Assembly: GCF_000003815.2 (NCBI RefSeq)
Contig: NC_049996.1
Location: forward strand, 15,760,427-15,824,426
DNA length: 64,000 nucleotides
DNA from: Branchiostoma floridae
Lineage: Eukaryota; Chordata; Leptocardii; Amphioxiformes; Branchiostomatidae
Direction: 5' to 3'
Position 1 is the first letter of the stretch. Each line of letters begins with the position of its first letter. The notes beneath the pieces are model-generated. The model saw only the letters and a program-made list of their open reading frames with translations, made no database searches and was not told the origin of the DNA. Positions 58,006 through 64,000 of the stretch are shown here, piece after piece. The position numbers and the translations under genes are program-made.

Positions 58006-58009
58006 ATAA

Positions 58010-58900
58010 AAGCGGGTGTACCGGTAAAGCACCGCCTTTCCTGTCACCTTACGTGATCAAACGTGACCAAAATGATTGTGACGCACGTTCTTACAGACCA
58101 GACCTAATTATTTTGCCGTAAGGCCACACGGTCTTAATTCTATGGATGACATCCGCGCGCGCATTGAATTTTGCCTGTTCTGAAAAAACAAATCTGTGGC
58201 CACATGTCACCCCACATCATCCCTGGTCAATCAGAATTTCATGCTTGCCAGAGGACCTGCTCTCCAGGGCACATGATCATGGCATGGAGCAACAGCGCTC
58301 CTGTTCCCTCTTGAAACAAGAATGGCAATACAAACATGATTGAAATGGCGACGATTGTTTCTTACAGTCTTACTAGAGGTGAACACAAAACAAACTAAGC
58401 CTGGGAAATAATGGTCTAGATGTTTAGTCCCGTGGTTTAGCAGCATTTTTTTTATCTGGATTTTTCTTTTCTTTTTTGTTGCCCGCGCACGAGTTTTGGG
58501 GTATCCAGAGGATGCCATCCATGAAATTAAGGCGGTGTGGCCTAAACGCTGCTGACGTGTTGTACCCCCCCCCCTCCCCATCTCTGAATGCTGCAGACAC
58601 TGTTGGCGAAACAAAGCCTGAGACATTGGACACGATTCACCGCGATAATTACTCGCATCGGATTCTTCCAAGTCACTGACCCTGAATGTTCTTCTCCTTT
58701 TAGATGACATTTTCGTCGGCATATATTTCTCTCATTAGCACAAATTGGCATTTTAGCTGCGCGTGAGTGAACGATTTGGTCAGGAGGTGTCGAGTGCTTT
58801 CTGATATCGGTCATTAGTTCTTGCGTGACGGGGGAAAGAATTGTTATTCTCAAACAAATGAATAACATGAGAAACAACAGATAGTCTTCACTTTAGTGTA
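58010..58900. other. No gene seen
   Basis: Overlapping short ORFs on both strands show no motifs. A run of CCCCCCCCC lies near 58566. Confidence 0.4.
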
Positions 58901-58929
58901 ACACAAATGTGTTCCCGATTCATAGACTG

Positions 58930-59730
58930 TCTTCCAACGATTGTACTGAAGCTGCAACGTTTTCGTTCCGTTTTGCAGCTGCGTTGAAGCTATTTCGGCT
59001 GTTTACACCTTGTTGATCGCGAAATGACACAAACAATCACAGGCCATAATTTGTCTACAGAAGATTGTGTTGAATATTCAGTTTGTTGCAACACTGTTTT
59101 GATATATTCTGTTGCTTCACCCAGCCACGTGGCAAGATTTGAAGTAAATTATTTTGATTTCGTTTAGATGCACACAAACATGCAAGTAACATTATAATTG
59201 TTTACCAAAGAATGTGCAACACTGTTTTGATATATCTTGTCGTTTCAAACATATATGTAGCACAACTTTGGAATTATTTTTGGCAACTTTACTCCGATCA
59301 TGAAATAACACAAACATTCATATATTAAACTATCTACCAAGGATTGTGCTAGACTACACGACATGTTTTGATATATTTTGTCATTTGCAGCAGTTACGTG
59401 ATGGGAAATTTACTAATTTCGGTTGTTTACATCTTGATGATAATGAAATAACACAGGTATTCACGTAGCATAAATTGTTTACCAACGATTGTGCAAGACT
59501 CCTGTCTTGACATATCTCGTCGCTTCAGGCAATTTCGTGCCAAGAATTTTTTTCTACACTTAATGATCAAAGTTATATAATTAAAGATCACTTTGATAAC
59601 ATAAACATTCATAAATTCTCTGTCAAAGATTGTGCTACATATTTCGAATACCTTAAATCTTCAGTATTTAAATCTGTTGATAATTCCAGCTGTTTTATGC
59701 CGAGATTTAGACGTTACGTGGATTGTTTAC
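58930..59730. repeat. Degenerate tandem repeat of about 150 bases
   Basis: Blocks TTTTGATATATTTTGTC, CACGTGGCAAGATTT, TCGGTTGTTTACATCTTG, ATGAAATAACACAAACATTC and GTTTACCAAAGATTGTGC recur in that order about five times. Ends are diffuse. 59730-60760 shows no gene. Confidence 0.7.
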
Positions 59731-60762
59731 ACATATTTGTAGGTCATGAAATGTGGTAGTTTGAAACTATCAGGCACTTTTACCGGGCACTGTTAGGTCT
59801 ACCAATATATCGCATTTTATCCTCTGAACAACCGGTACTTTTGCTTTAAAATAGGCAAGTAAAAGTAAAGATGAACTGCAAAATTTAACAACAAGGATTG
59901 GAATTTATTTCTTATTCTATTTTTTTGTGTGTTTACTTTTACATATTTTCAACTCTCAAACTTCAGTTTGTCAAGGAATTAGCAGTGTTTCACTGCTTCA
60001 AATTGTTTGACGTAACGTTTTGCATAAGGAATGCATAGCCTGGTAAGTAGTGGATCAAGTCCCAGAAAGTCTATTTCGTCCTCTGTCTCTGTTGGGTTGT
60101 AAGGCCCTGATTTAGATATCTTCCTTCACTCCTTTTGCAAAAACGGTTTAATTGACAAAAGCGTTGAATTGATTTCTCATTCCCTGACAAAGACTGAAGT
60201 TGGATTAAAAAAATGGGTGTGCCCAATTTCTGCGTCAATACTTCCAGTGCAACTTTGCTTCAGAACCATATTGTAGCATTCAACTAAAGATAGCACTGTC
60301 CGGATGTGACGGCATAGGTTTCAGAAACACTTTAACAGGAAAGAAAAGTTAGATTGAATCGCTCTTTGATACTAATCAGCAACTTCCGGCCTCTCCGGAG
60401 GGAAAGTGCAGGGGCAATAACCTTTCGTCACACGGAATAAATGATGCAAGCGTTTCGAACTCTGTGCGGTTGCTTGGACAAAATGGTGAGGTTGCCATTT
60501 GTAAGTTTGCCGGGAAAGATAGTTTGCCGGGAAAAGAGTTCGTCCCCTATCCACGGCAAACCCTTCCTCGGCAAATTCCCTTTCCCGGCGATACAGCGCC
60601 CCCCACCCCCACCCAATAAAAACCAGCTTCGTTCGAAGACTGCAACTGAGGCTAATTTCGCCCTATCTTTACCAATTTCTACAAATCAACTCCCCTCTAG
60701 CAGTAAGTCATAGACCATACTTGACAATAAACCGATTAACGGTTCTAAATGCGTATGCGCAG

Positions 60763-60780
60763 CGACATGCATTGTGGGTA
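60763..60780 (-). promoter_or_regulatory. Staf/ZNF143-like site next to an assembly gap
   Basis: The minus strand reads TACCCACAATGCATGTCG, about 16 of 18 positions of the Staf consensus. An ATG at 60842 runs into the gap at 60845, so a first exon could be hidden there. Confidence 0.4.
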
Positions 60781-60844
60781 ATGAGTTAAAAGTAAAAGAG
60801 AACGAAACGTAAACAAAAGTTATCTGGACATGTATCAAGCATGG

Positions 60845-60944
60845 NNNNNNNNNNNNNNNNNNNNNNNNNNNNNNNNNNNNNNNNNNNNNNNNNNNNNNNN
60901 NNNNNNNNNNNNNNNNNNNNNNNNNNNNNNNNNNNNNNNNNNNN
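60845..60944. other. Assembly gap (100 N)
   Basis: The run is exactly 100 N, so its length is unknown. Confidence 1.
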
Positions 60945-61269
60945 GATAACAGACATGTATTACATGGTTCATGATAAAGATGATAATAGAAATAGTGCTA
61001 ATTATTTGGTATCACAGTGAACAATTTCTAAATAGGCACTGCTCTTACTCAAATGGCATTTAAGTAGTCCTATTAGTTAGTTTCTTATACACACAGAACT
61101 GATACGTACTTGCAATAACTCCATTTAGCCGTGGAGATCCTTTCCCTTCTTCTCTTGTGGTTGAGTCTTGTCGAGTGGCCTGGTCTTCTGGGTTGGCCAC
61201 TGGAAAATACGAATGTACAACACCCATTTACCACCATGAAAATGGAGGTATTGTGCTGTGGTGTGTCTC

Positions 61270-61275
<6 letters not shown>

Positions 61276-61333
<58 letters not shown>

Positions 61334-61335
61334 TG
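61276..61335. repeat. (GT)n microsatellite
   Basis: An almost pure GT run leads directly into dispersed repeat copy 2. Confidence 0.97.
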
Positions 61336-61580
61336 TGTTTTCAGACATTTGTGGTCAGCATAACATTAGAAACTCTGGATTGATTGTAATGGCATTCGGT
61401 ATGTGAATAGAGGTTGGAAAGTCGTAGATCAATTTCAATTGGTCGCCCCCTATTTTATCACCTTCGTACTGCAGCAGAACTTTCTGTTTTTGTATCTTAA
61501 GTCTTGAACATGCTATGTGGTCTTGATATTTTGGTGGCTGGTAGCTTTCGATGCAAGGAAGGCCAGACGTGAAGGGCAAA
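61336..61580. repeat. Dispersed repeat, copy 2
   Basis: This shares ordered blocks with 5025-5360: TTGATTGTAATGGCATTCGGTATGTG, quoted only as TGGCATTCGGTATGTG, then GTACTGCAGCAGAACTTTC, CTTGAACATGCTATG and GATGCAAGGAAGG. The sequence from 61600 to 62990 holds no gene that I can support. Confidence 0.6.
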
Positions 61581-62154
61581 AGTTCCCATAGTTGTCAAAA
61601 GGTACATGAAAAGGAGTCTATAGATGTAAGAATAAGTCATCTTTATCTTTACTGACAGATGACAGCCACCCCAGGTCATGAGGTCAATGGAAGAGACTAC
61701 TAATTCACGGGGAGTTTGTTTTTAGTCTGTCTCTGTTTTCGAATTCGAAAGTTTTACATTTTCCATATGTTAGTGACGTTTAGCTTAGAGGGGCAGGAAG
61801 TGTTCAAGGACATGCTGTCGAAAATATGGATTCTCTGCAAGAGATACCTATGTATGAATAAGTATAAATAGGGATTCTGTAAAAGTTTCATGATTTATTT
61901 TTTGTCATTGAAGACCATGGGTTATTTTGTCCCTGATGTTACGTGTACGTACACAGCAATACATGCATAGTTTGTACTTAATGCGTACACAGTCAATACA
62001 TCTTTATTTGAATCGTCAATATCTTTGAAAGACGAAACGTAGATCTCAAACATAACTGCTTTTCCATATGCGGCTCACATCAAAGGGCATCGCTCTTCGG
62101 AGGAAACTAAATCTAATTATTCGTCCGAGTGCTCGACTCCAGCGCGCGTCACTT

Positions 62155-62168
62155 GTTACCATGGAAAC
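62155..62168. promoter_or_regulatory. RFX X-box-like site
   Basis: GTTACCATGGAAAC fits GTHNYYATRRNAAC at every position. No gene start was identified nearby. Confidence 0.3.
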
Positions 62169-62995
62169 GGTAATGTAGTTAGCTCTTTGTGTTTTCTTTT
62201 CTGCATCTCCACTAAATGTCATTGGGTCGCCCCAGGGAGCACTCAGCCACCCTTTTCATGTAGAAATCGAGTCTTTGATTGCATTTGATATACCTCCGTA
62301 GCCTTGTATGGAGGCTTGAGGGGTTTTCAATTGTGTAGCAGTGGTTCAAGATGTCTCCATTGGTGATATTTGTTATATGCAATTTTTATTTCACCTTCAA
62401 ACATTTAGATGTTCTTTGACACAGAATGGCTTTTTCAAGAACAGTTGAATGCCCTGAAGGAATGAATGGCAAAGCAAATGGCTCAAGCAGTTTGATTCCG
62501 AAAAATGCTACATTATGCACATAACCAACAAACGAACCCCACATGTAACAACGTACCAGTTTTGTGGTTAGGCTCTAGTAACAACGAAACCCACCCGTAC
62601 CTGGGCTTTACGTTAATAACTGGGCTGAATAAGGTTTGAAAAATATGAACTAGTCTAAGCAGACATTGGGAGTGATACAAAGATATATATACAAAAAAAG
62701 ACTAGGACTGTTGGAAACTAGATTAGAAGTCTACAAAACTACATGTAAGCTGGCAGATTCTGTACGGAAATCTACGACGGTGGCGCTGGTGTCACCAAAA
62801 TGAAAACATACCTAGAGTGGATGTAACTCGAAGACAGAAGTTCAAAGAATGCAAGATGGATAAGGTGACTAATAAAATTGTGTCTAATACCATGCAGCCC
62901 GGAAAAGAAATTGACATGACTTCAAGTACCAAAATCATCCAGTCGTTTTCTTCCTAGAATATCACTTACAGATGCTGTACAATGAAGGTACACAC

Positions 62996-62998
62996 ACC

Positions 62999-63049
<51 letters not shown>

Positions 63050-63054
63050 ACACA
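62996..63054. repeat. (CA)n microsatellite
   Basis: A near-pure CA run with one T interruption near 63045. Confidence 0.97.
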
Positions 63055-63599
63055 GAGGAACCCAAAAAGAATAATCAACGAATCTCTTCTTTAAACCCTG
63101 AAATCTTCTTCTTAAACCGCAGGAAATGCCATTTCAGTGAGTTGAACTATCACAATCTTAGAGGGTGCCTAACCCCGAACACCATATAAAGCTTCAGACC
63201 AAAATATCTACAAAAGAAACACCTCCTAAGCAAAACCACGGCTTAGGTTATGCACGCATAAATACGGAAAATATATTCCAAAACTGTCTGACTCGAGTTT
63301 AGAATGCATAGAAGATGACCCGCTCTTCGCCTCTGACAAGCTCTTCCGTTGCCATCTTGACCTTGCATTCTCGAAGTGTAGACACTTCAAAGTGTAAAGG
63401 TCAAGAAGGTGAGCGTCTTCACGGTGGCGATAGCCGCCCTTGGGCCGTAAGAAAAGGTTGTAGGACCTAAAGATGAAGTACTGATTGCAGTGCGTGAGCG
63501 GAAGCTTTGAAAGAGGATGCGTGTATTCAGGCTATGTCGGGGGCTTTTTACTGCTAAAAGGAACATTTAGCGCCGTCTATTTCGTTTGGTTTGCATATG

Positions 63600-63745
63600 G
63601 ACCGATCCTGTCGAACGCCATATCGAACAAATAGAACCCCCTATTCTATTTCGAACACCTCCGTCAAAAACTGCCACAGCAGGACATAAATGGCTATTTC
63701 TGACGGAGGTGTTCGAAATAGAACCATGATCGAACAGGGGGCGGG
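63600..63745. repeat. Palindromic element with 23-base perfect arms
   Basis: The arm at 63644-63666 (TTCTATTTCGAACACCTCC...) is the exact reverse complement of 63701-63723, around a 34-base centre. Outer parts (TCGAAC, GAACCCCC and GATCGAACAGGGGGC) pair less well. It resembles a short foldback transposon. No gene is seen from 63060 to the window end. Confidence 0.85.
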
Positions 63746-64000
63746 GTTTTGGGAACCACCTTTAGTAAATTAGGCTTTTGGCGCTGCACGTACCAGTCTT
63801 GCATATATTGCTGGGCACTATATGCACTGTAATATTTGATCCACTCTTACCAAAAAGGACCCTATCTTTTCGATAAGTGTATGTGGTGAGTTCTTTAACG
63901 TGCTTGACTTTTGGCTATTCTCAAATAATTGTTCACCGTCCGAAAAGACGTCTCTTACTTTAGCTAGGTACTCGTATTCATATTCAAGTGCACAGTGTCT

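Noticed and set aside
63355..63410. microRNA-like hairpin (CTTGACCTT/AAGGTCAAG)
   Set aside because: The stem is interrupted by an asymmetric loop and is too short for a convincing precursor.

Overview
The window looks like a draft-assembly scaffold (two runs of exactly 100 N, at 56746-56845 and 60845-60944) from an animal nuclear genome. Intron-rich genes with GT-AG splice sites, a metazoan-type cytochrome c, many short inverted-repeat elements with TA target sites, a tRNA-derived SINE and a LINE 3' end fit an invertebrate deuterostome. A lancelet (Branchiostoma) is my best guess; this is inference, not proof. No bacterial operons, CRISPR arrays or viral genes are visible.

Layout of the left third. 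376-2183 (+) holds the last two exons of an unrecognised low-complexity protein. 3150-6162 (-) is a complete two-exon somatic cytochrome c gene, converging on the previous gene. 7638-9467 (-) is a complete four-exon CYTH-domain protein. 11382-16652 (-) is a complete six-exon Rab-like GTPase of the RJL/DNAJC27 type that ends without a J domain. Its introns hold partial exon copies, a SINE, a foldback element and a 1.07 kb TA-flanked transposon. 18970-21918 (-) is a single-coding-exon leucine-rich-repeat receptor with a tyrosine-motif tail, and 5' leader exons can be traced back to about 25.6 kb. RFX X-box-like sites lie near the 5' ends of cytochrome c, the GTPase and the LRR gene. A Staf/ZNF143-like site accompanies the GTPase one.

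25.9-28.6 kb is repeats plus a decayed LINE. At 28.67 kb a short exon with a strong donor and an E2F-like site begins what may be a long plus-strand transcription unit.

Middle (about 30.4-51.2 kb). This is the most unusual part: about 20 kb without convincing coding capacity, built of four diverged tandem macro-units (starts near 30931, 36443, 41498 and 45861; 4.4-5.5 kb each). Each unit repeats exon-like blocks with conserved splice signals, a nested stem-loop with compensatory changes between copies, and clusters of AATAAA motifs. Some also carry REST/RE1-like 21-mers. I read it as an internally amplified, spliced, polyadenylated non-coding RNA locus; this is a hypothesis.

Right end (52-64 kb). 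It holds an inverted pair of RE1-bearing repeats, a second copy of the TA-flanked transposon with a smaller element nested inside it, an unidentified possibly frameshifted coding remnant near 57.3-58.0 kb, tandem repeats and microsatellites.

Across the window I count 16 RE1-like sites, full, altered or half, in three separate repeat contexts. That density is the clearest signal not explained by ordinary gene annotation.
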